Under the pieces are notes generated by a model. It did no database searches and was not told the origin of the DNA. It saw nothing but the letters and a program-made list of their open reading frames with translations. A program made the position numbers and the translations under genes. Of a stretch of DNA of 64,000 bases, positions 42,279 through 56,698 are shown piece after piece. Every line of letters starts with the position of its first letter. Within the stretch, counting starts at the first letter, position 1. This DNA is from Pleurodeles waltl (Eukaryota; Chordata; Amphibia; Caudata; Salamandridae), in the NCBI RefSeq assembly GCF_031143425.1, contig NC_090441.1, forward strand, positions 221,026,928 to 221,090,927. The letters run 5' to 3'.

Positions 42279-45273
42279 TGTAGGAAAGTACCATCTTGCC
42301 TGGCATGTTAACCCCATTTTTCACTGTATATATGTTGTTTTAGTTGTATGTGTCACTGGGACCCTGGTAACCCAGGGCCCCAGTGCTCATAAGTGTGCCT
42401 GAATGTGTTACCTGTGTAGTGACTAACTGTCTCACTGAGGCTCTGCTAATCAGAACCTCAGTGGTTATGCTCTCTCATTTCTTTCCAAATTGTCACTAAC
42501 AGGCTAGTGACCATTTTTACCAATTTACATTGGCTTACTGGAACACCCTTATAATTCCCTAGTATATGGTACTGAGGTACCCAGGGTATTGGGGTTCCAG
42601 GAGATCCCTATGGGCTGCAGCATTTCTTTTGCCACCCATAGGGAGCTCTGACAATTCTTACACAGGCCTGCCACTGCAGCCTGAGTGAAATAACGTCCAC
42701 GTTATTTCACAGCCATTTTTCACTGCACTTAAGTAACTTATAAGTCACCTATATGTCTAACCTTTACCTGGTAAAGGTTAGGTGCAAAGTTACTTAGTGT
42801 GAGGGCACCCTGGCACTAGCCAAGGTGCCCCCACATTGTTCAGAGCCAATTCCCTGAACTTTGTGAGTGCGGGGACACCATTACACGCGTGCACTACATA
42901 TAGGTCACTACCTATATGTAGCTTCACAATGGCAACTCCGAATATGGCCATGTAACATGTCTATGATCATGGAATTGCCCCCTCTATGCCATCCTGGCAT
43001 TGTTGGCACAATTCCATGATCCCAGTGGTCTGTAGCACAGACCCTGGTACTGCCAAACTGCCCTTCCTGGGGTTTCACTGCAGCTGCTGCTGCTGCCAAC
43101 CCCTCAGACAGGCAGCTGCCCTCCTGGGGTCCAGCCAGGCCTGGCCCAGGATGGCAGAACAAAGAACTTCCTCTGAGAGAGGGTGTGACACCCTCTCCCT
43201 TTGGAAAATGGTGTGAAGGCAGGGGAGGAGTAGCCTCCCCCAGCCTCTGGAAATGCTTTGTTGGGCACAGATGTGCCCAATTCTGCATAAGCCAGTCTAC
43301 ACCGGTTCAGGGACCCCTTAGCCCCTGCTCTGGCGCGAAACTGGACAAAGGAAAGGGGAGTGACCACTCCCCTGACCTGCACCTCCCCTGGGAGGTGTCC
43401 AGAGCTCCTCCAGTGTGCTCCAGACCTCTGCCATCTTGGAAACAGAGGTGCTGCTGGCACACTGGACTGCTCTGAGTGGCCAGTGCCACCAGGTGACGTC
43501 AGAGACTCCTGCTGATAGGCTCCTTCAGGTGTTAGTAGCCTATCCTCTCTCCTAGGTAGCCAAACCCTCTTTTCTGGCTATTTAGGGTCTCTGTCTCTGG
43601 GGAAACTGCAGATAACGAATGCAAGAGCTCATCCGAGTTCCTCTGCATCTCTCTCTTCACCTTCTGATAAGGAATCGACTGCTGACCGCGCTGGAAGCCT
43701 GCAAACCTGCAACATAGTAGCAAAGACGACTACTGCAACTCTGTAACGCTGATCCTGCCGCCTTCTCGACTGTTTTCCTGCTTGTGCATGCTGTGGGGGT
43801 AGCCTGCCTCCTCTCTGCACCAGAAGCTCCGAAGAAATCTCACGTGGGTCGACGGAATCTTCCCCCTGCAACCGCAGGCACCAAAAAGCTGCATTACCGG
43901 TCCCTTGGGTCTCCTCTCAGCACAACGAGCGAGGTCCCTCGAATCCAGCAACTCTGTCCAAGTGACCCCCACAGTCCAGTGACTCTTCAGTCCAAGTTTG
44001 GTGGAGGTAAGTCCTTGCCTCACCTCACTGGGCTGCATTGCTGGGAACCGCGACTTTGCAGCTACTCCGGCCCCTGTGCACTTCCGGTGGAAATCCTTTG
44101 TGCACAGCCAAGCCTGGGTCCACGGCACTCTAACCTGCATTGCACGACTTTCTAAGTTGGTCTCCGGTGACGTGGGACTCCTTTGTGCAACTTCGGCGAG
44201 CACCGTTTCACGCATCCTCGTAGTGCCTCTTTCTGGCACTTCTCCGGGTGCTACCTGCTTCAGTGAGGGCTCTTTGTCTTGCTCGACGTCCCCTCTCTCT
44301 TCAGGTTTAATTTGCGACCTCCTGGTCCCTCCTGGGCACCAGCAGCGTCCAAAAATGCCAAACGCACGATTTGCGACTAGCAAGGCTTGTTGGCGTCCTT
44401 TCGGCGGGAAAATACTTCTGCACAACTCTCCAAGGCAAGTGGGATCCTTCCACCAAAGGAGAAGTCTCTAGCCCTTTTCGTTCCTGCAGAAACCTCAGCT
44501 TCTTCTGTCCAGTCGAAGCTTCTTTGCACCCGCAGCTGGCATTTCCTGGGCATCTGCCCATCTCCGACTTGCTTGTGACTTTTGGACTTGGTCCCCTTGT
44601 TCCACAGGTACCCTAGATTGGAAATCCACAGTTGTTGCATTGCTGGTTTGTGTCTTTCCTGCATTATTCCTCTAACACGACTTCTTTGTCCTTAGGGGAA
44701 CTTTAGTGCACTTTGCACTCACTTTTCAGGGTCTTGGGGAGGGTTATTTTTCTAACTCTCACTATTTTCTAATAGTCCCAGCGACCCTCTACAAGGTCAC
44801 ATAGGTTTGGGGTCCATTCGTGGTTCGCATTCCACTTTTGGAGTATATGGTTTGTGTTGCCCCTATCCCTGTGTTTCCCCATTGCATCCTATTGTAGCTA
44901 TACATTGTTTGCACTGTTTTCTAAGACTATACTGCATATTTTTGCTATTGTGTATATACATCTTGTGTATATTTCCTATCCTCTCACTGAGGGTACACTC
45001 TAAGATACTTTGGCATATTGTCATAAAAATAAAGTACCTTTATTTTTAGTATAACTGTGTATTGTGTTTTCTTATGATATTGTGCATATGACACTAAGTG
45101 GTACTGAAGTAGCTTCACACGTCTCCTAGTTCAGCCTAAGCTGCTCTGCTAAGCTACCATTATCTATCAGCCTAAGCTGCTAGACACCCTATACACTAAT
45201 AAGGGATAACTGGGCCTGGTGCAAGGTGCAAGTACCCCTTGGTACTCACTACAAGCCAGTCCAGCCTCCTACA
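42279..45273 (+). repeat. LTR 2 of the array (2995 bp)
   Basis: It is shared as the 3' LTR of copy 1 and the 5' LTR of copy 2. It resembles LTR 3 more than LTR 1: both have TCTTCACC, GCGCGAAAC and the extra base near 43727. CRE is at 43494, splice donor at 44007 and AATAAA at 45028. Confidence 0.9.
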
Positions 45274-45544
45274 TTGGTTGAGCAGTGGTGGGATAAGTGC
45301 TTGAGACTACTTACCACTCTTGTCATTGTACTTTTCATAAGAGAAAAATATACAAAACAAGGTCAGTGTATATACACATAGCCAAAAAGTTTTGCATTTC
45401 CTCTTTTCACTCTTTTCTAAGTGCTGAAAAGTACTTCTAACTTTCTAAAAAGTTCTAAAAAGTTTAAAAAGTTTTTTTCTCTCTCTTTCTAAAAGCTCTG
45501 ACAAACTTTTTTTTCTTTTACTATCACTTTAACTCTCTCTAAAA

Positions 45545-48500
45545 ATGTCTGGCACAGGCCAAAATGTTGATCTGTCCAAACTTGCATATGACAACCTTAG
45601 CTGGAAAAGAGCAAGGAGTCTCTGTATAGATAGAGGTTTGAGTGTAGGGAAGAATCCTTCCTTGGAACTGTTACTTAACATGCTTAGAGAATAGGATAAG
45701 GCCATAGGTGCCTCATCTGTTGAAAAAGTACCTAATAGTTCTCAATCTGATTCAGGGACTCCCCCAGGAAAAGATTCAGGAAAGAAACTTCCTAGCCTGC
45801 CCATTACTAGACAGTCTAGCATAGTTGGGAATGATGATGAGCCACACCATACAAATAGTGTTGTCTCACTGTGAGAAGGTAGCCTCTTTCTAGCCTTGTT
45901 ACCCCCACTTTTGGCCTGTTTGTGAGTGTATGTTAGGGTGTTTGTCACTGTTTTCACTGTCTCACTGGGATCCTGATAGCCAGGCCTCAGTGCTCATAGT
46001 GAAAACACTAGGTTTTCAGTATGTTTGTTATGTGTCACTGGGGTCCTGCTGGTCAGGACCCCAGTGCTCATAGGTTTGTGGCCTATATGTATGTGTCACT
46101 GGGACCCTGTCACACAGGGCCCCAGTGCTCATAGGTGGGCATGTATACGTTCCCTGTGTGGTGCCTAACTGTCTCACTGAGGCTCTGCTAACCAGAACCT
46201 CAGTGGTTATGCTCTCTCATTACTTTCAAATTGTCACTAACAGGCTAGTGACCATTTTTACCAATTTACATTGGCTTACTGGAACACCCTTATAATTCCC
46301 TAGTATATGGTACTGAGGTACCCAGGGTATTGGGGTTCCAGGAGATCCCTATGGGCTGCAGCATTTCTTTTGCCACCCATAGGGAGCTCTGACAATTCTT
46401 ACACAGGCCTGCCACTGCAGCCTGAGTGAAATAACGTCCACGTTATTTCACAGCCATTTTACACTGCACTTAAGTAACTTATAAGTCACCTATATGTCTA
46501 ACCTTTACCTGGTAAATGTTAGGTGCAAAGTTACTTAGTGTGAGGGCACCCTGGCACTAGCCAAGGTGCCCCCACATTGTTCAGAGCCAATTCCCTGAAC
46601 TTTGTGAGTGCGGGGACACCATTACACGCGTGCACTACATATAGGTCACTACCTATATGTAGCTTCACAATGGTAACTCCGAATATGGCCATGTAACATG
46701 TCTATGATCATGGAATTGCCCCCTCTATGCCATCCTGGCATAGTTGGCACAATCCCATGATCCCAGTGGTCTGTAGCACAGACCCTGGTACTGCCAAACT
46801 GCCCTTCCTGGGGTTTCACTGCAGCTGCTGCCAACCCCTCAGACAGGCATCTGCCCTCCTGGGGTCCAGCCAGGCCTGGCCCAGGATGGCAGAACAAAGA
46901 ACTTCCTCTGAGAGAGGGTGTGACACCCTCTCCTTTGGAAAATGGTGTGAAGGCAGGGGAGGAGTAGCCTCCCCCAGCCTCTGGAAATGCTTTGTTGGGC
47001 ACAGAGGTGCCCAATTCTGCATAAGCCAGTCTACACCGGTTCAGGGACCCCTTAGCCCCTGCTCTGGCGCGAAACTGGACAAAGGAAAGGGGAGTGACCA
47101 CTCCCCTGACCTGTACCTCCCCTGGGAGGTGTCCAGAGCTCCTCCAGTGTGCTCCAGACCTCTGCCATCTTGGAAACAGAGGTGCTGCTGGCACACTGGA
47201 CTGCTCTGAGTGGCCAGTGCCACCAGGTGACGTCAGAGACTCCTGCTGATAGGCTCCTTCAGGTGTTAGTAGCCTATCCTCTCTCCTAGGTAGCCAAACC
47301 CTCTTTTCTGGCTATTTAGGGTCTCTGTCTCTGGGGAAACTCTAGATAACGAATGCATGAGCTCAGCCGAGTTCCTCTGCATCTCCCTCTTCACCTTCTG
47401 ATAAGGAATCGACCGCTGACCGCGCTGGAAGCCTGCAAACCTGCAACATAGTAGCAAAGACGACTACTGCAACTCTGTAACGCTGATCCTGCCGCCTTCT
47501 CGACTGTTTTCCTGCTTGTGCATGCTGTGGGGGTAGTCTGCCTCCTCTCTGCACCAGAAGCTCCGAAGAAATCTCCCGTGGGTCGACGGAATCTTCCCCC
47601 TGCAACCGCAGGCACCAAAAAGCTGCATTACCGGTCCCTTGGGTCTCCTCTCAGCACGACGAGCGAGGTCCCTCGAATCCAGCGACACCGTCCAAGTGAC
47701 CCCCACAGTCCAGTGACTCTTAAGCCCAAGTTTGGTGGAGGTAAGTCCTTGCCTCACCTCGCTGGGCTGCATTGCTGGGAACCGCGACTTTGCAAGCTAC
47801 TCCGGCCCCTGTGCACTTCCGGCGGAAATCCTTCGTGCACAGCCAAGCCTGGGTCCACGGCACTCTAACCTGCATTGCACGACTTTCTAAGTTGGTCTCC
47901 GGCGACGTGGGACTCCTTTGTGCAACTTCGGCGAGCACCGTTTCACGCATCCTCGTAGTGCCTGTTTCTGGCACTTCTCCGGGTGCTACCTGCTTCAGTG
48001 AGGGCTCTTTGTCTTGCTCGACATCCCCTCTCTCTGCAGGTCCAATTTGCGACCTCCTGGTCCCTCCTGGGCCCCAGCAGCGTCCAAAAACGCCAAACGC
48101 ACGATTTGCGTGTAGCAAGGCTTTTTGGCGTCCATCCGGCGGGAAATCACTTTTGCACGACTCTCCAAGGCGTGGGGGATCCATCCTCCAAAGGGTAAGT
48201 CTCTAGCCCTTGTCGTTCCTGCAGTATTCACAGTTCTTCAGCCTAGTAAGAGCTTCTTTGCACCAACCGCTGGCATTTCTTGGGCATCTGCCCATCTCCG
48301 AGCTGCTTGTGACTTTTGGACTTGGTCCCCTTGTTCCACAGGTACCCTCAGACAGGAATCCATCGTTGTTGCATTGCTGATTTGTGTTTTCCTTGCATTC
48401 TCCCTCTAACACGACTATTTTGTCCTTAGGGGAACTTTAGTGCACTTTGCACTCACTTTTCAGGGTCTTGGGGAGGGTTATTTTTCTAACTCTCACTATT

Positions 48501-51500
48501 TTCTAATAGTCCCAGCGACCCTCTACAAGGTCACATAGGTTTGGGGTCCATTCGTGGTTCACATTCCACTTTTGGAGTATATGGTTTGTGTTGCCCCTAT
48601 CCCTATGTTTCCCCATTGCATCCTATTGTAACTATACATTGTTTGCACTGTTTTCTAAGACTATACTGCATATTTTTGCTATTGTGTATATATATCTTGT
48701 GTATATTTCCTATCCTCTCACTGAGGGTACACTCTAAGATACTTTGGCATATTGTCATAAAAATTAAGTACCTTTATTTTTAGTATAACTGTGTATTGTG
48801 TTTTCTTATGATATTGTGCATATGACACTAAGTGGTACTGTAGTAGCTTCACACGTCTCCTAGTTCAGCCTGAGCTGCTCTGCTAAGCTACACAAATCTA
48901 TCAGCCTAAGCTGCTAGACACCCTATACACTAATAAGGGATAACTGGGCCTGGTGCAAGGTGCCAGTACCCCTTGGTACTCACTACAAGCCAGTCCAGCC
49001 TCCTACACTCACATCATAGCAAAAGCATTTATTCTCACCATACTGGTAGTAATGTTTCTGTTAACCAAGCTGTTAGGGTGGCTTCTGTAAGGGACAGGTC
49101 TCCTTCTGTTCATTCCCATCATACCTCTGTATCTAGGAATGTCCCTCCCACCAACCCTGATGACAGAATGTTAGAGAGGGAACTCAATAAGTTGAGGGTG
49201 GAACAAACCAGACTGAAGCTTAAAAAGCAACAGCTGGATTTGGATAGACAGTCTTTTGAACTAGAGAAGGAAGACAGAAGTTGGGTTTAGAAACCCACGG
49301 TGGCAGCAGCAGTATTCCCCATAGTCATCCTGCAAAAGAGCATGATTCCAGGAATCTGCACAAGATAGTTCCCCCTTATAAGGAGGGGGATGACATTAAC
49401 AAGTGGTTTGCTGCACTTGAGAGGGCCTGTGTTGTACAGGATGTCCCTCAAAGGCAATGGGCTGCTATCCTATGGCTATCATTTAGTGGAAAAGGTAGGG
49501 ATAGGCTCCTTACTGTGAAAGAAAATGATGCTAATAATTTCCAAGTTCTTAAGAATGCACTCCTGGATGGTTATGGCTTAACCACTGAACAGTACAGGAT
49601 AAAGTTCAGAGAGACCAAAAAGGAGTCTTCACAAGACTGGGTTGATTTCATTGACCATTCAGTGAAGGCCTTGGAGGGGTGGTTACATGGCAGTAAAGTT
49701 ACTGATTATGACAGCCTGTATAACTTAATCCTGAGAGAGCATATTCTTAATAATTGTGTGTCTGATTTGTTGCACCAGTACTTGGTGGACTCTGATCTGA
49801 CCTCTCCCCAAGAATTGGGAAAGAAGGCAGACAAATGGGTCAGAACAAGAGTGAACAGAAAAGTTCATACAGGGGGTGACAAAGATGGCAACAAAAAGAA
49901 GGATGGTAAGTCTTCAGACAAGGGGTGGGACAAATCTAAAAATGAGTCTTCATCAGGCCCACAAAAACACTCTGGTGGGGGTGGTGGGTCCAAATCCTCC
50001 TTTAATCAGAACAAGGAAAAGAAACCATGGTGCTATTTATGTAAAATAAAAGGCCATTGGACAACAGATCCCAGTTGTCCAAAGAAAGGCACCACTGCTC
50101 CTACCACTACAACCCCTACTGCTACACCTAGTGTCCCTACTAATAGCAGTGGTGGTGGGAGCAAACCTACTAATAGCCAATCCAAGGGAGTAGCTGGGCT
50201 CACTTTTGGTAATTTAGTTGGGGTTGGCCTTGTTAGGGAGGCCACAGAGGCTGTGTTAGTCTCTGAAGGGGCTATTGATTTAGCCACCTTAGTTGCTTGT
50301 CCCCTTAATATGGATAAGTACAAGCAGCTACCCCTAATAAATGGTGTTGAGGTTCAGGCCTACAGGGACACTGGTGCCAGTGTGACTATGGTCATAGAGA
50401 AACTGGTCCACCCTGAACAACACCTACTTGGTCACCAGTACCAAGTAACTGATGCTCACAACAACACACTTAGCCACCCCATGGCTGTTGTAAATCTCAA
50501 CTGGGGGGGGGTTACTGGTCCAAAGAAAGTTGTGGTAGCTTCAGATTTACCTGTAGACTGTCTATTAGGGAATGATTTGGAGACATCAGCTTGGTCAGAT
50601 GTGGAGTTGGAGGCCCATGCAGCAATGCTGGGCATCCCAGGGCATATTTCTGCTTTGACAAGGGCTCAGGCCAAAAAGCAAAAAGGACAGGGAAGCTTGG
50701 ATCCTGGAACAATGGACCAAGTGCTCCCTAAAGCTAGGGCTAGTAGAAGCAAACCATTTCCTACTATCCCTCCCTCTACAGTGGATTCAACTTCTGAGGA
50801 AGAAGAATTCCCTCCCTGTGCAGAACCTACACCAGAGGAGCTGGAAGCAGACACTGCTGAGCTTTTGGGTGAAGGGGGGCCTGCCAGAGAGGAGCTGAGT
50901 GTGGCACAGCAAACCTGTCCCACATTAGAGGGTCTCAGACAGCAAGCTGTCAAACAGGCTAATGGGGATGTCAGTGACTCTCACAGAGTTTACTGGGAGG
51001 ACAACCTCTTGTACACTGAGCATAGGGATCCTAAACCTGGAGCTGCCAGGAGATTAGTGATTCCTCAGGAGTACAGAAAGTTCCTCCTAACACTGGCACA
51101 TGACATTCCCCTAGCTGGGCACCTGGGTCAAATGAAAACTTGGGACAGATTGGTTCCATTGTTTCATTGGCCTAGGATGTCTGAGGACACAAAGGAATTT
51201 TGTAAGTCCTGTGAAACCTGTCAAGCCAGTGGCAAGACAGGTGGCACCCCAAAGGCACCCCTTATCCCACTGCCTGTGGTTGGGGTTCCCTTTGAAAGGG
51301 TAGGGGTTGACATAATTGGCCCCCTTGACCCTCCTACTGCTTCAGGCAATAGGTTTATCTTGGTGGTAGTGGACCATGCCACAAGATATCCTGAAGCTAT
51401 TCCTTTAAGGACCACTACAGCTCCTGCAGTGGCAAAGGCCCTCCAGGGAATATTTTCCAGGGCGGGCTTCCCAAAGGAAGTAGTATCAGACAGGGGAAGC

Positions 51501-53670
51501 AATTTCATGTCTGCATACTTAAAGGCCATGTGGAAGGAGTGTGGTTCACAACACCCTATCATCCACAAACAAATGGACTGGTGGAGAGATTTAATAAAAC
51601 TCTCAAAGGCATGATTATGGGTCTCCCTGAAAAACTCCGCAGGAGATGGGATATCCTTCTACCATGCCTCCTTTTTGCCTACAGGGAGGTACCCCAAAAA
51701 GGAGTGGGCTTCAGCCCCTTTGAACTTCTTTTTGGACACCCTGTTAGGGGTCCACTCACACTTGTAAAGGAGGGTTGGGAACAACCTTTAAAAGCTCCTA
51801 AGCAGGATATTGTGGACTATGTACTTGGCCTCAGATCAAGGATGGCTGAGTACATGAAAAAGGCCAGTAAAAACCTTCAGGCCAGCCAAGAGCTCCAGAA
51901 GCAATGGCATGATCAGAAGGCTGTTATGGTTCAGTACCAACCAGGGCAGAAAGTGTGGGTCTTGGAGCCTGTGGCCCCAAGAGCACTCCAAGATAAATGG
52001 AGTGGTCCCCACACAATTGTTGAAAATAAGGGAGAAGACACCTATTTAGTTGACTTAGGCACTGCCAGGAGTCCCCTTAGGGTGCTCCATGTCAACCGCC
52101 TGAAACCCTACTATGACAGGGCTGATCTCACCCTGCTCATGGCAACTGATGAGGGACAGGAAGAAGACAGTGATCCTCTACCTGATCTCTTCTCTTCCAC
52201 AGAACAAGATGCTCTTGTGGAAGGTGTAGTTTTGGCTGATTGTCTTACTGCTGAGCAGAAAGATAATTGCATAAATCTCCTAGATCAATTCTCTGAACTC
52301 TTCTCTACTGTGCCAGGTACCACTTCTTGGTGTGAGCACACTATAGATACTGGAGACAGTTTACCTGTCAAAAGTAAGATCTATAGGCAGCCTGACCATG
52401 TCAGGGACTGCATAAAGCAAGAGGTCCAGAAAATGTTAGAACTAGGAGTAGTTGAGCACTCTGACAGTCCATGGGCTTCTCCTGTGGTACTGGTACCAAA
52501 ACCCCATTCCAAAGATGGAAAGAAGGAAATGCGGTTTTGTGTAGACTATAGAGGTCTCAACTTGGTAACCAAAACTGATGCTCACCCTATACCCAGGGCA
52601 GATGAGCTCATAGATACACTGGCATCTGCCAAGTATCTAAGCACTTTTGATTTGACTGCAGGGTATTGGCAGATCAAATGATCAGAAGATGCTAAACCTA
52701 AGACTGCATTTTCTACCATTGGAGGACATTACCAGTTTACTGTAATGCCTTTTGGTTTGAAAAATGTACCTGCCACTTTTCAGAGGTTGGTGAACACAGT
52801 CCTGCAAGGGCTGGAAGCTTTCAGTGCAGCATATTTGGACGATATAGCTGTCTTTAGCTCCAGCTGGGATGATCACCTGGTCCACCTATGGAAAGTTTTG
52901 GAGGCCCTGCAAAAGGCAGGCCTCACTATCAAGGCTTCAAAGTGCCAGATAGGGCAGTGTAAGGTGGTTTATCTGGGACACCTTGTTGGTGGGGAACAGA
53001 TTGCACCACTTCAGGGAAAATCCAAACAATTATTGATTGGGTTCCCCCTACCACTCAGACTCAGGTGAGAGCCTTCCTAGGCCTCACTGGGTATTACAGG
53101 AGGTTCATTAAGAACTATGGCTCCATTGCAGCCCCTCTTAATGACCTCACATCCAAGAAAATGCCTAAAAAGGTATTATGGACAGCAAACTGTCAGAAAG
53201 CTTTTGAGGAGCTGAAGCAGGCCATGTGCTCTGCACCTGTCCTGAAAAGCCCTTGTTACTCTAAAACATTCTATGTCCAGACTGATGCATCTGAATTAGG
53301 AGTAGGGGCAGTCCTATCACAACTTAATTCTAAGGGCCAGGATCAACCTGTTGCTTTTATTAGTAGGAGGTTGACCCCTAGAGAAAAGCGTTGGTCTGCC
53401 ATTGAGAGGGAGGCCTTTGCTGTGGTCTGGGCTCTGAAGAAGTTGAGGCCATACCTGTTTGGCACTCACTTCATTGTTCAGACAGACCACAAACCTCTAC
53501 TTTGGCTAAAACAAATGAAAGGTGAAAATCCTAAATTGTTGAGGTGGTCCATATCCCTACAGGGAATGGACTATACAGTGGAACATAGACCTGGGAGTAG
53601 CCACTCCAATGCAGATGGATTCTCCAGATATTTCCACTTAGACAATGAAGAATCATCAGGTCATGGCTAG
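45545..53670 (+). pseudogene. gag-pol: Gmr1-like gag-pol, copy 2, heavily broken
   Basis: It carries the shared TAG at codon 50 (45692-45694) and the nested LTR at 45870-49007. It has a 1-base deletion in an A run near 49271, a 13-bp deletion in the integrase core near 51546 (between D and E of the active site), TGA at 52679-52681 just after the first RT catalytic region, and a 1-base deletion near 53016. The RNase H end (53065-53670) is open and has AAG where copy 1 has a stop. The domain set is otherwise as in copy 1. Confidence 0.9.
45870..49007 (+). mobile_element. Nested solo LTR (3138 bp) of a sister subfamily, first copy
   Basis: The ends are TGTGAGAAGGTAGCC and CCAGCCTCCTACA, with CTCAC duplicated at 45865-45869 and 49008-49012 inside gag. 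The first ~280 bp are unlike LTRs 1-3: they hold three tandem hairpin units of the CACTGGG...CCCAGTG type, ending GTGCTCATAG. From about 46200 it runs parallel to them. CRE is at about 47228. The polyadenylation signal is mutated to AATTAA. Confidence 0.9.
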
Positions 53671-53703
53671 TCTTATTGTCCTTCGTTTGGGGGGGGGGGG
53701 TTG

Positions 53704-56698
53704 TGTAGGAAAGTACCATCTTGCCTGGCATGTTAACCCCATTTTTCACTGTATATATGTTGTTTTAGTTGTATGTGTCACTGGGACCCTGGTAACCCAG
53801 GGCCCCAGTGCTCATAAGTGTGCCTGAATGTGTTACCTGTGTAGTGACTAACTGTCTCACTGAGGCTCTGCTAATCAGAACCTCAGTGGTTATGCTCTCT
53901 CATTTCTTTCCAAATTGTCACTAACAGGCTAGTGACCATTTTTACCAATTTACATTGGCTTACTGGAACACCCTTATAATTCCCTAGTATATGGTACTGA
54001 GGTACCCAGGGTATTGGGGTTCCAGGAGATCCCTATGGGCTGCAGCATTTCTTTTGCCACCCATAGGGAGCTCTGACAATTCTTACACAGGCCTGCCACT
54101 GCAGCCTGAGTGAAATAACGTCCACGTTATTTCACAGCCATTTTTCACTGCACTTAAGTAACTTATAAGTCACCTATATGTCTAACCTTTACCTGGTAAA
54201 GGTTAGGTGCAAAGTTACTTAGTGTGAGGGCACCCTGGCACTAGCCAAGGTGCCCCCACATTGTTCAGAGCCAATTCCCTGAACTTTGTGAGTGCGGGGA
54301 CACCATTACACGCGTGCACTACATATAGGTCAGTACCTATATGTAGCTTCACAATGGCAACTCCGAATATGGCCATGTAACATGTCTATGATCATGGAAT
54401 TGCCCCCTCTATGCCATCCTGGCATTGTTGGCACAATTCCATGATCCCAGTGGTCTGTAGCACAGACCCTGGTACTGCCAAACTGCCCTTCCTGGGGTTT
54501 CACTGCAGCTGCTGCTGCTGCCAACCCCTCAGACAGGCATCTGCCCTCCTGGGGTCCAGCCAGGCCTGGCCCAGGATGGCAGAACAAAGAACTTCCTCTG
54601 AGAGAGGGTGTGACACCCTCTCCCTTTGGAAAATGGTGTGAAGGCAGGGGAGGAGTAGCCTCCCCCAGCCTCTGAAAATGCTTTGTTGGGCACAGATGTG
54701 CCCAATTCTGCATAAGCCAGTCTACACCGGTTCAGGGACCCCTTAGCCCCTGCTCTGGCGCGAAACTGGACAAAGGAAAGGGGAGTGACCACTCCCCTGA
54801 CCTGCACCTCCCCTGGGAGGTGTCCAGAGCTCCTCCAGTGTGCTCCAGACCTCTGCCATCTTGGAAACAGAGGTGCTGCTGGCACACTGGACTGCTCTGA
54901 GTGGCCAGTGCCACCAGGTGACGTCAGAGACTCCTGCTGATAGGCTCCTTCAGGTGTTAGTAGCCTATCCTCTCTCCTAGGTAGCCAAACCCTCTTTTCT
55001 GGCTATTTAGGGTCTCTGTCTCTGGGGAAACTGCAGATAACGAATGCAAGAGCTCATCCGAGTTCCTCTGCATCTCTCTCTTCACCTTCTGATAAGGAAT
55101 CGACTGCTGACCGCGCTGGAAGCCTGCAAACCTGCAACATAGTAGCAAAGACGACTACTGCAACTCTGTAACGCTGATCCTGCCGCCTTCTCGACTGTTT
55201 TCCTGCTTGTGCATGCTGTGGGGGTAGCCTGCCTCCTCTCTGCACCAGAAGCTCCGAAGAAATCTCACGTGGGTCGACGGAATCTTCCCCCTGCAACCGC
55301 AGGCACCAAAAAGCTGCATTACCGGTCCCTTGGGTCTCCTCTCAGCACAACGAGCGAGGTCCCTCGAATCCAGCAACTCTGTCCAAGTGACCCCCACAGT
55401 CCAGTGACTCTTCAGTCCAAGTTTGGTGGAGGTAAGTCCTTGCCTCACCTCACTGGGCTGCATTGCTGGGAACCGCGACTTTGCAGCTACTCCGGCCCCT
55501 GTGCACTTCCGGTGGAAATCCTTTGTGCACAGCCAAGCCTGGGTCCACGGCACTCTAACCTGCATTGCACGACTTTCTAAGTTGGTCTCCGGTGACGTGG
55601 GACTCCTTTGTGCAACTTCGGCGAGCACCGTTTCACGCATCCTCGTAGTGCCTGTTTCTGGCACTTCTCCGGGTGCTACCTGCTTCAGTGAGGACTCTTT
55701 GTCTTGCTCGACGTCCCCTCTCTCTTCAGGTTTAATTTGCGACCTCCTGGTCCCTCCTGGGCACTAGCAGCGTCCAAAAACGCCAAACGCACGATTTGCG
55801 ACTAGCAAGGCTTGTTGGCGTCCTTTCGGCGGGAAAATACTTCTGCACAACTCTCCAAGGCAAGTGGGATCCTTCCACCAAAGGAGAAGTCTCTAGCCCT
55901 TTTCGTTCCTGCAGAAACCTCAGCTTCTTCTGTCCAGTCGAAGCTTCTTTGCACCCGCAGCTGGCATTTCCTGGGCATCTGCCCATCTCCGACTTGCTTG
56001 TGACTTTTGGACTTGGTCCCCTTGTTCCACAGGTACCCTAGATTGGAAATCCACAGTTGTTGCATTGCTGGTTTGTGTCTTTCCTGCATTATTCCTCTAA
56101 CACGACTTCTTTGTCCTTAGGGGAACTTTAGTGCACTTTGCACTCACTTTTCAGGGTCTTGGGGAGGGTTATTTTTCTAACTCTCACTATTTTCTAATAG
56201 TCCCAGCGACCCTCTACAAGGTCACATAGGTTTGGGGTCCATTCGTGGTTCGCATTCCACTTTTGGAGTATATGGTTTGTGTTGCCCCTATCCCTATGTT
56301 TCCCCATTGCATCCTATTGTAGCTATACATTGTTTGCACTGTTTTCTAAGACTATACTGCATATTTTTGCTATTGTGTATATATATCTTGTGTATATTTC
56401 CTATCCTCTCACTGAGGGTACACTCTAAGATACTTTGGCATATTGTCATAAAAATAAAGTACCTTTATTTTTAGTATAACTGTGTATTGTGTTTTCTTAT
56501 GATATTGTGCATATGACACTAAGTGGTACTGAAGTAGCTTCACACGTCTCCTAGTTCAGCCTAAGCTGCTCTGCTAAGCTACCATTATCTATCAGCCTAA
56601 GCTGCTAGACACCCTATACACTAATAAGGGATAACTGGGCCTGGTGCAAGGTGCAAGTATCCCTTGGTACTCACTACAAGCCAGTCCAGCCTCCTACA
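53704..56698 (+). repeat. LTR 3 of the array (2995 bp)
   Basis: It is nearly identical to LTR 2 at a constant offset of 11,425 bp, with a few private changes: CAGT instead of CACT in the loop at about 54331, and TCTGAAAATG near 54674. It serves as the 3' LTR of copy 2 and the 5' LTR of copy 3. Confidence 0.9.

Larger units (their letters stand above)
45274..53703 (+). mobile_element. Internal region 2 of the array with nested solo LTR
   Basis: Removing the nested 3138-bp LTR and one CTCAC copy leaves 5287 bp, 15 bp shorter than region 1. That is fully explained by a 13-bp deletion and two 1-bp deletions. It has the same leader, gag-pol, G12 tract and flanking LTRs as region 1. Confidence 0.85.
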
